DNA of 64,000 bases from Halopenitus salinus (GCF_042662125.1 NZ_JBHSXL010000002.1:186001-250000); one strand, 5' to 3'. Counted from the stretch's first letter, positions 18,644 to 27,481 are shown. Numbers and translations are program-made. The notes: generated from the sequence alone by a model not told the origin.

Positions 18644-18788
18644 ACATTCCGGCCACGCCGATCCTCGGTTACTGGTCCCAGCGAGCCCTATTGAGCGCGA
18701 AGTGACGATTAACGGGCTAGTAACTCGGATTAGGACGCCTCGGACGGGGGATACTGTGGCTCTAGCGAGGAAGTACCAATTAGGACCG

Positions 18789-18974
18789 CTACGGGCTAAC
18801 GCGGAATTCACCATGTTTCATTCCGAGGAAGTACGCGACCACGGAGAACACGATCATCGAGGGAAGAACCATCATGAAGACGGTCGAGGGTGTCATCACC
18901 ATGGTCAACGCGACCGTTGCGACGGCGACAATCACAGCGAGCGGAATCACTGAGCGCACGAAATCAAATTCCAT
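18789..18974 (-). CDS. Small two-helix membrane protein
   Basis: A 61-residue protein from the ATG at 18974 (MEFDFVRSVIPLAVIV): two hydrophobic helices separated by TPST, ending in GMKHGEFRV. Upstream an in-frame start at 19016 would add a low-complexity Thr run made by a repeated TAC triplet and seems unlikely. Small proteins of this build are widespread in haloarchaea; function unknown. It is convergent to the metal cluster and lies upstream of nothing obvious on its own strand. Confidence 0.6.
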   Translation of the reverse strand: MEFDFVRSVIPLAVIVAVATVALTMVMTPSTVFMMVLPSMIVFSVVAYFLGMKHGEFRVSP

Positions 18975-19145
18975 AGTAGTAGTAGTAGCGTCTGGACAGG
19001 AATAGTACTTTACCAACAGAAGCGATATGGATCCAGTTAGCGACTACAACGATCGGATCAACGACGGGGGGAACGATGGACAGCCACTCTCCATACTTCG
19101 TCAGTAGAACGACCCGGAATCAGGTTCGTTCGGAAATATACCTCG

Positions 19146-21644
19146 CTACCCGAGGAGTTTCCGGCGAGTGTTTACCGCGAGCACCCCACCGCCAGCAATG
19201 ACCGCAGCCGCTGCCGTCAGCGGATTGAAGAACCCGACAGCCAACGCCGTGAGGGCGATGCCGTTGTAGGAGAACGCGAGGAGATTGTTCTGTTTCACGC
19301 GACGGCGGGCCGCTCCCGCGAGGTCGAAGGCGGTTTCGACGGAGCTGATGTCGTCGTCGACGATCGCAACATCGGCGGCGTCGGCGGCCAACGCCGTCCC
19401 GCCGCCCAGCGAGATACCGAGGTCGGCGGCAGCGAGCGCCGGCGCGTCGTTGGTGCCGTCACCGACCATCGCGACCTGGCCGTTGGATTTGAGCCGCCGG
19501 ATCGTCGCCGTCTTCCCCTCCGGCGGAACCGTCGCAAAGACGTGCGTCACGGCGTCGTGTCGCTTGAAGAAGTCTGTCGCCTCCTCGTCGTCGCCGGTCA
19601 GGACCACGATCTCCGTGCCTCGTTCCCCGAGCCGAGAGACGGTGTCGTCCCAGCCCTCTCGCGGCTCGTCCCCGACGACGATCAGTCCCTCTGCCGTCCC
19701 GTCGCGACCGATCACAACCGGTAGCTGACCGAATCCCTGAGCGTCGGCGACCCGAGACCGGATGTCGTCGTCGACGGTCCACCCCTGTTCCGCGAACAGA
19801 TCGAGGTTCCCGACGAGAAACGACGTGTCGCCGATCACGCCGTCGATACCGGACCGGTGGTTCGTGAACTCGCGTATCCGATCGGCGCGTTCCGCTCCAA
19901 TAGCGTCATCTACCGAATCCGACTGCTCCTTTGTGCCGTCACCCCCGTTACTGCCCGCGAATGCCGTCGTGATAGCGTTTGCGGCGGGGTGTGACGCCCG
20001 TTGTTCGAGCGCGGCGACAGCGTCGAGCAGCTCGGGGGGCGCGTCCGCTTCGATCACCTCCATCTCCCCAGTTGTGAGTGTCCCCGTCTTATCGAAGACG
20101 ACGATATCGACGTCGCGGAGCCGTTCGAAGACTGTTTCGTCGAAGATGATGATCCCGCGCCGGAGCGCACTGGAGAGACTCTTCGCGACCGACAGGGGCG
20201 TCGCAAGTCCGAGAGCCCACGGCGAGCCGGCAAGGATGATCAACAGCGCGAGGAGGACGGCATCTGGGAGACCAATCCCAAATGCGAGTACACCGACGCC
20301 GCCGACCGAGACAGCGGCTCCGACGACGAGGGAGACGGCGTACGACGCGAGTTGATCGGCATGGCGTTGGACGGCGTGAGTCGCGCTCTGTAGGTCCCAG
20401 ACGGCGGTCGTTATCCGGTCGATACTACTCGTTACGTCTGGGCCGACACGGACCAACGCTGCACCGTCCGTCACGATCGACCCCCCGATCACGTCGTCTC
20501 CGGCGCGTTTGAGCACCGGAAGCGATTCACCTGTCACGATCGCTTCGTCGACGGTACAGCTGTCTTCAACCAGTTCACCGTCTATTGGAACACGTTCGCC
20601 CTGTCGAACGAGCACGACATCCCCTGTATTGAGATTCTCCACGCGAACTTCCTCAGTCTCTCCGTCCGAGTCGTACGTTCGTGCACTCTTGACCTGTGAT
20701 ATGGTGAGCTCGGTGAGACGATCAAGTGCCCGCTGTTTGATTGACGATTCGTAGAATACCATCGCGGTAACCGCGGCCGTGACGATGATCGCGAGATCAA
20801 AGAAAATGTCGTTTTGCCCGAGGATAACGGCAGCCGTACTGTACGTGTACGCGCTGATGGCGGTGAGCGCGACCAACAGATCGGTGTTCGGGCGTCGCAT
20901 TTTGAGACTGATATACGCGCCACGCAACACTGGCAGACCGGTAAAGACGAGAATGATACCAGTCATCACGAAATACAGTCGGAGAAATACGAATGCCCCT
21001 TGGCTGTCTAACCGAAATGCGCCCTCAAATATTTCGAGCACTTGCCAGTCGAAAATCGACGCGAGCTGCGCTGGATAGAGGATCGCAACGTATGGGACCA
21101 ACAGAAACACACCGAAGAGGAATCCAACGGAGTATCGCATCCCCAAGAGCTGGTCGTCTCGGCGCTTTCGAATCCCACCCATCTCCCGTGATCGACGTGT
21201 CGTGCCACCGGCCTCTCCCACGTCTGATGAGGCATCCTCACGGAGATACGCCGTGTACCCCAGAGTGCTCAACGCCTCGCGCAACGATTCCTTCGAAGCA
21301 GTGTCTGGATCGTGTTCAACTCGGATCGTCTCCGTGACGTAACTCGCCTCGGCGCTGGTCACTCCCTCTTGTTTCTCGGCGAGAGATTCAAGATACGCCT
21401 CACACGTCGCGGAGTACATACCGTCGATCCGGAGAAACGTCCGAGAACGATGCTGATCAGTAGGAACCGCGTCTTCCTCTTGATCGATCCTGTTCTCAGT
21501 TGTCTGGGTGGTATCGAGGGAATCGGGAGCTCCAAGCGTCGTGTACACATCGTGGCACCCACTTGAACAGAATGACCGCTCACTAACAGTCTCGAATGTG
21601 GAAGATTGAATCACACGGCCACACAAGTCACAGTTGCCAGTCAT
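19146..21644 (-). CDS. P1B-type ATPase with N-terminal zinc finger and altered metal motif
   Basis: An 832-residue pump. Residues 1-40 form a TRASH/FCS-like finger (C5, C8, C26, C30). An HMA-like domain follows, but its first Cys is Ser (GMYSATC, S78 and C81). After membrane helices come TGES (371-374), the transmembrane motif AGSPWALGLATP in which the usual CPC is S-P-W (474-476), DKTGTLTTGE (Asp518) and MVGDGTNDAPA. The ATPase machinery is intact, but the Cys ligands for Cu(I) are missing at two places, so specificity cannot be read from family rules. The finger suggests metal sensing or delivery. It is alone on this strand behind the copper cluster. Confidence 0.85.
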   Translation of the reverse strand: MTGNCDLCGRVIQSSTFETVSERSFCSSGCHDVYTTLGAPDSLDTTQTTENRIDQEEDAVPTDQHRSRTFLRIDGMYSATCEAYLESLAEKQEGVTSAEASYVTETIRVEHDPDTASKESLREALSTLGYTAYLREDASSDVGEAGGTTRRSREMGGIRKRRDDQLLGMRYSVGFLFGVFLLVPYVAILYPAQLASIFDWQVLEIFEGAFRLDSQGAFVFLRLYFVMTGIILVFTGLPVLRGAYISLKMRRPNTDLLVALTAISAYTYSTAAVILGQNDIFFDLAIIVTAAVTAMVFYESSIKQRALDRLTELTISQVKSARTYDSDGETEEVRVENLNTGDVVLVRQGERVPIDGELVEDSCTVDEAIVTGESLPVLKRAGDDVIGGSIVTDGAALVRVGPDVTSSIDRITTAVWDLQSATHAVQRHADQLASYAVSLVVGAAVSVGGVGVLAFGIGLPDAVLLALLIILAGSPWALGLATPLSVAKSLSSALRRGIIIFDETVFERLRDVDIVVFDKTGTLTTGEMEVIEADAPPELLDAVAALEQRASHPAANAITTAFAGSNGGDGTKEQSDSVDDAIGAERADRIREFTNHRSGIDGVIGDTSFLVGNLDLFAEQGWTVDDDIRSRVADAQGFGQLPVVIGRDGTAEGLIVVGDEPREGWDDTVSRLGERGTEIVVLTGDDEEATDFFKRHDAVTHVFATVPPEGKTATIRRLKSNGQVAMVGDGTNDAPALAAADLGISLGGGTALAADAADVAIVDDDISSVETAFDLAGAARRRVKQNNLLAFSYNGIALTALAVGFFNPLTAAAAVIAGGGVLAVNTRRKLLG

Positions 21645-22087
21645 ATCTCAGTATCGGTGGGTCCGTCTATCTGTCCGATATCAGATCGATATAAATAGAG
21701 ATGATGGTACACTCTTTGTTTCCCAAAGTGCTTAAGTGGTAGAGTGTCAATTGCTTATACCTCGGTACGCAGGTCGTGTTTATGTCTTTGTTGCTCTCTC
21801 CTACTCAGACACATTCTGTAGTAAATATCGTGTCGATCGATGATGTCCACGCCTATACAGTACATCCTGTCGATAGTATAATATATAGGAGGACTCAAAA
21901 ACATAAATAATAGTATATTTTAATAACGAAACGAAGGCACGCATCAGATCCATCCTCCGAGGTTGTGCGTTCGGACCCGGTTCCGAGAATAATCGCAAGA
22001 ATGCAAGCAGATGGTTTGCTACACAATCTGCATAATGTACAATGCGCACGAAATCTGAATGATGAGGGAAATCACCCAAATCCAATG
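21645..22087. other. AT-rich intergenic region
   Basis: About 440 bases, AT-rich, with runs such as TATAATATATAGG and AATAATAGTATATTTTAATAA near 21870-21920. A frame at 21801-22085 on the minus strand (94 codons) has no acidic bias or recognisable motif and I do not call it a gene. The region contains the promoter of the leftward ATPase gene. Confidence 0.45.
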
Positions 22088-22573
22088 TTAGTCGTTCGTA
22101 GCTTGCTCGCTCAGCATCCCCACAACTTCCTGAACACGTTCCGCATCGGCTTCGATACCACGCTCCCGGAGGATCTGGAGGGCGACCTCATCACCATGAT
22201 CCGCAATTACCCGGAGACACGCATCTTGAAACTCTCTTCCCTCAAATTTGGGAACATCAAACATAGAGCACGCAGCAGTTACCGATGATCGCATCCGGGT
22301 GACGCCATCCCACGTGTCCTCCCGGACATAGAAGCCGTGCATATCGGTCTCATCAAAGGAGAAGGCCGGTCCACCGGTGGATTCGTCCACATCCTCCTCA
22401 TCCTGCTCAGGAATGGACTCAGTCTCCGACTCTGTGTCCTCAGTAGTTATCTCTTCATCCGGTTGCGGTTCATCCTGGGTGTCAGTACGTTCGTCGTCAT
22501 CCGATTCGGCTCCTTCCCCCGTTTGTTTGAGCTGTTCAGCGACGTCCCCGAAACGGTCGTCCTCATTAGGCAT
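22088..22573 (-). CDS. Acidic partner of ParA, putative centromere-binding protein
   Basis: A 161-residue protein whose first 85 residues are a highly acidic, disordered Asp/Glu/Thr tail; the rest (GFYVREDTWDGVTRMRSSV and onward) is a compact helical domain. Its ATG overlaps the ParA stop by eight bases, the usual layout of a partition operon in which the second gene encodes the DNA-binding adaptor. No ParB nuclease or classical HTH motif is visible, so the ParB-like role is inferred from position. Confidence 0.7.
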   Translation of the reverse strand: MPNEDDRFGDVAEQLKQTGEGAESDDDERTDTQDEPQPDEEITTEDTESETESIPEQDEEDVDESTGGPAFSFDETDMHGFYVREDTWDGVTRMRSSVTAACSMFDVPKFEGREFQDACLRVIADHGDEVALQILRERGIEADAERVQEVVGMLSEQATND

Positions 22574-23438
22574 GGCTGTGTTCCTCCACGAGGTCCGCTA
22601 AGTGGTCGAAATTCGTGATCTGGTCGCAATCTTCGTCGAACTCCGAGACCGGCATTCCTTGCTTGAACGCGCGAGAAATCGCGGTCCGTTCGCGAATCCC
22701 TGGCTTCGGAATACTATCGATGGTGCGTCCCGAATCATCGAGGGCATCGAAGATCTCCGGGTCCACACGAGCGTACTCGGGGACGAATGAACCGAACTCC
22801 CGGTTGAGATTTTCAACGAGAGTCCGATGCTCGTTGCGTTGTCCCATTGTTTCGCGAATCATATTCGGAGTGACTGCGAGGATATCCAACCCGATATTCT
22901 GCCGGATTGGGGAGATCTGGCGTTCAATCATCTTATTGAGGCCGTTGATCGAGCCAGCACGCGGGATTAGCGGGATTATGACGCGCTGGACGGCGATGAG
23001 GGCGTTGTCGGAGAGTTTTCCACGGCCGCCTGCGGCATCAATTATCACGTAGTCGTATCCGTTTTGAATGAGCGGATCGACGACGTTCCGTCGAAGCTTC
23101 ACGTCTGCGAACCGTTCGTCCTTCAGCCTCGTCTCGACGTTCTCGAGCTCGTTACTCGACGGGAGTAGGTGAACGCCGAAGTCCGTCTCTATAAGCAGGT
23201 CTTCGGGGTCCTCACCATCGATAAGGGCGTCACCGAGGTTCGCATCTCGGTCGTACGTATCGTCGTATCCCAACTGGGTCGTCATGTGCCCGTCCTTATC
23301 CAGATCCAATAGTACCGTCTCATGGCCACGAGCAGCGAGTCGATCAGCGATGTTGAGCGCGATCGTGGATTTCCCTACCCCTCCCTTGAGCAACGAGACA
23401 GCTGCTCCGGGGAGCCCTTCAAACTCGTCAGCACTCAT
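22566..23438 (-). CDS. parA: ParA-family partition ATPase
   Basis: A 290-residue Walker-type ATPase. The deviant Walker A LLKGGVGKSTIALNIADRL (around residues 16-34) has the signature lysines, the A' motif is LLDLDKDGH and the Walker B is YVIIDAAGG. These ATPases move plasmid copies by dynamic binding to nucleoid DNA. It is followed by an overlapping acidic partner gene, and the 400 bases before its start hold a field of repeats resembling a centromere. Confidence 0.93.
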   Translation of the reverse strand: MSADEFEGLPGAAVSLLKGGVGKSTIALNIADRLAARGHETVLLDLDKDGHMTTQLGYDDTYDRDANLGDALIDGEDPEDLLIETDFGVHLLPSSNELENVETRLKDERFADVKLRRNVVDPLIQNGYDYVIIDAAGGRGKLSDNALIAVQRVIIPLIPRAGSINGLNKMIERQISPIRQNIGLDILAVTPNMIRETMGQRNEHRTLVENLNREFGSFVPEYARVDPEIFDALDDSGRTIDSIPKPGIRERTAISRAFKQGMPVSEFDEDCDQITNFDHLADLVEEHSHA

Positions 23439-23459
23439 AGCTCAGCACCCCGTAAGAAG

Positions 23460-23832
23460 CGGATTTTGTACATTTTGTAGGTAATGTACATTGGGTAGAT
23501 GTTAAAGGTTGCGCGAGTTTTGTCGATAATGTACGTTTTGTACTGGTCATACGCGGTCAATGAAGCTCGTCCATGTTAATTCTGTGTCAGACAGATTGCG
23601 TACGCTATCTACATAATTTACATTTTGTACATTATGTAAATTGTTGGCGCAATCTCAATTGTCATAGTCACCGTCGACTCTACGCAATCTACATAATTTA
23701 GATTATCAGCATTTCACACGTATTCATCGCAATCTTTGCCACCCACACGAACCAATTGAAGAAGCCCAATTTGCATTATCTACATTATCCACATTATGTG
23801 GATTGGCTATGAGATCTACATTCTTCAGTCAT
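23460..23832. repeat. Centromere-like repeat field before parA
   Basis: Non-coding stretch with many copies of a short AT-rich palindromic unit close to TACATTTTGTA: GTACATTTTGTAG (23469), GTACGTTTTGTAC (23531), TACATAATTTACA (23610), TACATTTTGTACATTATGTA (23619-23638), TACATAATTTAGA (23690), and TACATTATCCACATTATGTG (23781-23800). Longer shared context GCAATCTACATAATTTA also occurs. Repeats of this type upstream of parA usually serve as parS/centromere sites and autoregulatory operators. No gene is seen here. Confidence 0.75.
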
Positions 23833-23931
23833 TCAATAGGAGAGCCCTGAGTGATAGAACTCAGACAGAGCCGTTCTACCCAGTCCTCTAGTAAGTCTTT
23901 TAACTGTTACCGGATTATTGGTAACCACCAG

Positions 23932-24606
23932 ATGTATGAGGTGCTCGACGACACCGCGGCGCAGGTCATCCTCACTATCGAGAGTGGTGACTCCATCCGC
24001 CGTGTCGCCCAACACCTCCACACACCGTACGAGACAGTGAGACAGGCCGTCAATCGGCTGGAAGACGCAGGCTACGTCTCCTATGACGACGGCCTCTCAG
24101 TCGTCGACGAGCGCGTACGCGACGCAGCACTCGAGCTCGTCGCTGCCAGCGCCGGCGTCAGTCCACCCTCCATCGAGGAAACATACGTCGTCCCTCAATT
24201 CGGTGACTGGCCGTTCGCGTTCACGCGGATCGACGCCGTCTACGTGTGGACTCAGGGCGGCTACCAGATCGGTCGCGAGCCCGACGACTATCCACTGTTC
24301 CTCGCTGTTCGTGAGCAGGACGTCGACGCCTGGGAGGGGTTCTTCGAGTCCTTCGACCTCCCGACCGCATTCGAACGACAGCCCCAAGACGAGCTTAACG
24401 AACCGCTACAGATGGTCCTCGAGCCCCGCCCATCACTCGACATCGAATACGTCGAGGGGTACCCGGTGATACCGAGAGCAGAGGCGATCGAGTACATGCG
24501 CGAGAACTACGCCCAGTTCCAGTCGGCGCTGGCGATGCTCGACCAGATGTACGAGGACCTCGACCTCGGCGTCACGTATCGAGAGACCGAACGGGCCCAG
24601 CCATGA
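23932..24606 (+). CDS. wHTH antitoxin-like protein (AbiEi-type arrangement)
   Basis: About 224 residues from ATG 23932; an upstream in-frame start at 23851 would add an unlikely Ser-rich lead. Residues 1-60 are a winged helix (YETVRQAVNRLEDAGYVSYDDG). The rest is an acidic mixed domain with DWPFAFTRIDAVYVWTQGGY. Its stop overlaps the ATG of a gene that begins like a nucleotidyltransferase toxin, which is the arrangement of wHTH antitoxin plus AbiEii/MNT toxin pairs. Here the toxin gene is cut short, so this protein is an orphan antitoxin. Antitoxin role is inferred from that layout. Confidence 0.72.
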   Translation: MYEVLDDTAAQVILTIESGDSIRRVAQHLHTPYETVRQAVNRLEDAGYVSYDDGLSVVDERVRDAALELVAASAGVSPPSIEETYVVPQFGDWPFAFTRIDAVYVWTQGGYQIGREPDDYPLFLAVREQDVDAWEGFFESFDLPTAFERQPQDELNEPLQMVLEPRPSLDIEYVEGYPVIPRAEAIEYMRENYAQFQSALAMLDQMYEDLDLGVTYRETERAQP

Positions 24607-24731
24607 GCTTCAACAACCGAAGTGACGCGCTCATCGAACTGCTCGAAGAGCTCATCCAAGAAGGCCACGAGTACGTTCTCGTCGGCGAGTACGCTGTCTC
24701 AGCGTTCAATGCTGAGAGCGCGAAAAACTAG
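24603..24731 (+). pseudogene. Truncated nucleotidyltransferase (toxin) gene start
   Basis: ATG 24603 overlaps the preceding stop (ATGA). The 42 codons read MSFNNRSDALIELLEELIQ and then GHEYVLVGEYAVSAFNA before a TAG. This matches the beginning of nucleotidyltransferase toxins, whose first strand-helix unit reads YVLVGGYAVSAF followed by the catalytic D-x-D, which is absent here. The first Gly of the G-G pair is followed by Glu. The rest of the gene has been lost, replaced by a PadR gene on the other strand. Confidence 0.75.
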
Positions 24732-24762
24732 AGTCAAACAGTCCTCGGACACAGCGGTTCGA

Positions 24763-25044
24763 TCACCCGTCGTGGTCAATATACCCGGCTTCCCATTCAG
24801 TCCGAGCTTCGATCTCTCTAGTGCCCCGGCGAGTAGTGTTGTACTCGTTGGTCCGCCGGTCGCGCTGACTTTTTTCGATGAGTCCCTTCTCAACGAGCGT
24901 GTCAAGGTTGGGATAGAGCCGACCATGATGGATTTCCTTTTCGTAGTAGTCCTCGAGCTCGTCTTTGATCGCGAGTCCGTGGGGGTCATCAAGTCCGGCA
25001 ACTACGTACAGCAGATCGCGCTGAAAGCCAGTGAGATCGTACAT
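24763..25044 (-). CDS. PadR-family transcriptional regulator
   Basis: A 93-residue winged-helix protein from ATG 25044 (MYDLTGFQRDLLYVVAGLDD). The PadR hallmarks are GLAIKDELEDYYEKE, the helix with GRLYPNLDTLVEKGLIEKS and the wing TNEYNTTRRGTREI. It lacks the longer C-terminal dimer helix of full PadR proteins, as is usual in haloarchaea. A longer in-frame extension to 25227 exists but reads as non-coding. It is convergent to the truncated toxin gene; targets are unknown. Confidence 0.88.
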   Translation of the reverse strand: MYDLTGFQRDLLYVVAGLDDPHGLAIKDELEDYYEKEIHHGRLYPNLDTLVEKGLIEKSQRDRRTNEYNTTRRGTREIEARTEWEAGYIDHDG

Positions 25045-25253
25045 GTCACAATTTACTCGTTCGAGTTTTGAAATACTACTGATCTGGCTCTGTTTAGAGC
25101 TAAGGGATTCATCACTCCTCTCGTGGGTCACCAACCGGTATTTCACCATATTCTGGACATGAGAACCATCCCTGTCCGAATGCTCCACCCATCCCTTGGT
25201 CCGGGTTCCATTCGTGTTCATCCCCATAATGTGGATAGTCTACCAGCGGAGGG

Positions 25254-25883
25254 TCAATCTCCAACGTGATCGATGAAATCCTCAGCGAGACCCACGCAGA
25301 ATTGAGCATCACTTATCGCTCTCTCACCATCTGGTGTGTCAAATATGAATGATGGCCCAACGTCAAGTGCGGGTGCTCCATATTTCGCTAGTTCATAGAA
25401 CCGTTCCCAAAACTGAGTTAGGAAAATTGCCCTGATTATCTCATCTTTCCGCTCAAAATCGACAGGTACTGAATTATTGAATCTATCTGTCTCGTGAGAA
25501 CTAAAGGAGATGTCATGAGTTGGTTTGAACTCTTCATCTACGGCTTTATACATCGACTTAACGGCGATCTCAATAGATAACTGACAATCAATAATTATAT
25601 TTTGTATGTGTCCGCCAATATCTCTCGTTTTGTCCCCATCTCTACTTGCCAACCAAATCAGATGCTCATCGGGGATCTCATCCAAATCCTCACCTGCTAC
25701 AATTTCATCGGTTCTGGTGTCCATTGGTAGAAAATCTGGGCCGACATTCTTGTTTGTCACTCTATCAACGACCGAGTCTAGCCGCCGCCTTGCTTCGTTA
25801 ACTTGCGTTTTTGCGTAGTCCAGATTGTCAGTCTCATTATTCATGATCTCTGGATGTAAATTGCTACAGATATATCTTTCCAC
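25254..25883 (-). CDS. Stand-alone HEPN-like protein
   Basis: A 209-residue protein (or 196 from the ATG at 25844). The centre reads HIQNIIIDCQLSIEIAVKSMYKAV (92-115), followed by THDISF, which fits the HEPN core: a helix with Q-x3-E-x2-K-x2-Y, then T-H-D. A later helix region FYELAKYGAPALDVG resembles the HEPN tail. The exact R-x4-6-H nuclease motif is not evident, so RNase activity is uncertain. HEPN proteins commonly pair with MNT nucleotidyltransferases; the nearest one is the truncated remnant at 24603. Codon use is AT-richer than in the metal genes. Confidence 0.6.
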   Translation of the reverse strand: MERYICSNLHPEIMNNETDNLDYAKTQVNEARRRLDSVVDRVTNKNVGPDFLPMDTRTDEIVAGEDLDEIPDEHLIWLASRDGDKTRDIGGHIQNIIIDCQLSIEIAVKSMYKAVDEEFKPTHDISFSSHETDRFNNSVPVDFERKDEIIRAIFLTQFWERFYELAKYGAPALDVGPSFIFDTPDGERAISDAQFCVGLAEDFIDHVGD

Positions 25884-25963
25884 AATGTAGTTACTAGTAC
25901 CAAAGCATCTAGAAAATAAGCCAGTAGGAGTTTCCCCACTAGCTTCAATCCGGGACTACTTCA

Positions 25964-26632
25964 CTAGTCCAGATGGTAGTTTCGAACGGTTGTAGAGGTG
26001 AGGTGATACCGCACCGGATCTGGAATTAGGCTGATTTTGTCAAATGTGTCGGGCATCTCGAAGTGGTCCGACTCCTCGGTTGCTTCCACTACCTCGTTGA
26101 GTTTCTGTCTCCGACTTCGGGGTGTTCCAATATCGAGGTAGTTTTCGAGGTCATCAGGGCCCGTTCCGACGTAGTCGGCTACTTCGTCCCGGAGTGTTTC
26201 CCCATTCTCGTTGAACTTCTCAGGCTCCTCCGTGCGGGGAACGGGTGTGCCTCCGTCCGTCGTCGGAGGATCCATGCTCTGGATATGGTTTTTTGCCCGG
26301 GTGATTTCTTCATTGACAGCCGGCGGCATGTCGTCGCCCATAGGGAACTCGCCGTCACGTTCACGGATGACCCACCAATCCGGATTGGTAGGGTCAGTGG
26401 AGCCGTGAATAATTTTGGCATCCTCTAGATTGCTGACCACCGTACCGGTATTATGGTCAAGGGCCAGATCCATCTCCTCCAAGGTTTCTTCTAGTTCCGA
26501 CTTGGAGAGATCGAGCCCTTGGGGTCGAGTTCCAACCCAGTAATGGGCTGTGAGTGCCTTGATTTGATCCTCAAGGCTGGGGTGATTGTGGTGTCGATTC
26601 TGCAGATCGCTGATGAGGTCTTGCAAACTCAA
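25964..26632 (-). CDS. Uncharacterised acidic protein
   Basis: A 222-residue protein without membrane segments. The N-terminal half (LQDLISDLQNRHHNHPSLED, then YWVGTRPQGLDLSKSELEET) could form a helix-turn-helix type bundle; the second half is a charged linker (PPTTDGGTPVPRTEEPEKF) and a terminal helical region. I do not recognise a family. It lies in the accessory region in the same direction as the HEPN-like gene, 80 bases upstream of it, and might be co-transcribed. Confidence 0.65.
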   Translation of the reverse strand: MSLQDLISDLQNRHHNHPSLEDQIKALTAHYWVGTRPQGLDLSKSELEETLEEMDLALDHNTGTVVSNLEDAKIIHGSTDPTNPDWWVIRERDGEFPMGDDMPPAVNEEITRAKNHIQSMDPPTTDGGTPVPRTEEPEKFNENGETLRDEVADYVGTGPDDLENYLDIGTPRSRRQKLNEVVEATEESDHFEMPDTFDKISLIPDPVRYHLTSTTVRNYHLD

Positions 26633-27364
26633 TGTCTGTTAGGTGACGAAGGGTTTCTTCGCCTCTCCGCAGTAAGATTTATAAATCGACAGAGATAGCA
26701 CCTCACTGTCGTCACCAACGAAGTGCTTGCTCCGAAGAGGGATCGTTCGGACCTGCTGCCACAGGTTCGAACCCATCTGACTTTTCCAGTTGTGTATCAT
26801 CTTTAGTTGCTTTCTTTCCACTTGCAGAAAGGCGGTTGGTGTATTTAAATATTTCGCAGATAAAAATTCTTATACAATTTTTTAGGCATGCCAAAATAGA
26901 GGGGTTAGGGACCCACAACCCCCGAGATACTAGGTAGAGTTTGTTCTACAAAGTTGCCAGATCAGCATAATCAGCGATTTCAACACTACTTGAATGAACC
27001 TCCACACCATGCATAAACGGTTTTTTAACTCCTTGAAGCCGGAAAACGGGGGAGTATAACCGATCTACAACTGTTCCCGGATCGCCGGCACTATTGTTTG
27101 CGGGTCGGGCTGGTCGTCGAACTCGTCGATATTCGCTTCGAGGAGGTTGCAAATCCAATCCGCCGAGAAGTCATCCGCTTTTCGACGTACTGTTCTACGA
27201 ATGCGTGCTCTGTTGCAGTTAGAGCACCACACCCCATCTTATTCAACTCAATTGTGACCTAATTGGCTCTGTTGAAATCCTCAGCAGCTGATAGTTTTTC
27301 ACCCAATCGCTCAGTACAGAGTATGTACAGAACACTTAACCAACACCCAAAACTGTGAGTGAAT
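26633..27364. other. Degenerate region with a broken gene relic
   Basis: About 730 bases with no intact gene. On the minus strand from roughly 27235 down, fragments in different frames read MGCGALTATEHAFVEQYVEK, then DWICNLLEANIDEFDDQPDP, as if from one small acidic protein now frameshifted and ending at a TAG near 27066. Another minus-strand frame at 26946-27158 is part of the same decay. A GTTCGAAC palindrome near 26764 recalls a tRNA T-loop but no cloverleaf can be built. The right part carries an IS5-type end at 27261. Confidence 0.45.
27261..27282 (+). repeat. IS5-type terminal repeat, left border of cassette
   Basis: AATT followed by GGCTCTGTTGAAATCCTC, identical to the left end of the broken IS5-type element (4994-5015). 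The inverse copy lies at 29749-29770. No transposase lies between the two. Confidence 0.75.
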
Positions 27365-27481
27365 ATGTCCGATGACGACAAGGCGAGGGCAGAATTACAA
27401 AAAGGCGAAAGGCATTGTAAAGAAGCGGGTTGTAAGACTCGAATCGGAACAGAACACAGGTATTGTCCTGATCATCGTTAA
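27365..27481 (+). CDS. Zinc-finger microprotein (38 residues)
   Basis: ATG 27365 opens a 38-codon frame: a charged lead (MSDDDKARAELQKGER), then HCKEAGCKTRIGTEHRYCPD and HR. The Cys/His spacing (C-x4-C and H-x3-C-x2-H) fits a treble-clef or short zinc knuckle. The TAA overlaps the ATG of the membrane protein gene (TAATG), strong evidence that it is translated and coupled to it. It is too short for most gene callers. Role unknown; a regulatory or adaptor role for the downstream membrane protein is inference. Confidence 0.65.
   Translation: MSDDDKARAELQKGERHCKEAGCKTRIGTEHRYCPDHR

Noticed and set aside
19285..20355. Plus-strand frames opposite the ATPase (147 and 197 codons)
   Set aside because: Ser/Arg-rich shadows of the P-type ATPase.
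21801..22085. 94-codon minus-strand frame in the AT-rich gap
   Set aside because: Composition is unlike the genes around it, and a hydrophobic patch alone is not enough to call it coding.
23460..23832. CRISPR array
   Set aside because: Repeats are short, irregularly spaced and palindromic, with no constant spacers; they fit a centromere or operator field.
26740..26800. tRNA-like GGTTCGAACCC
   Set aside because: GTTCGAAC is self-complementary, but the flanking bases do not form a T-stem and no acceptor, D or anticodon arm can be drawn on either strand.
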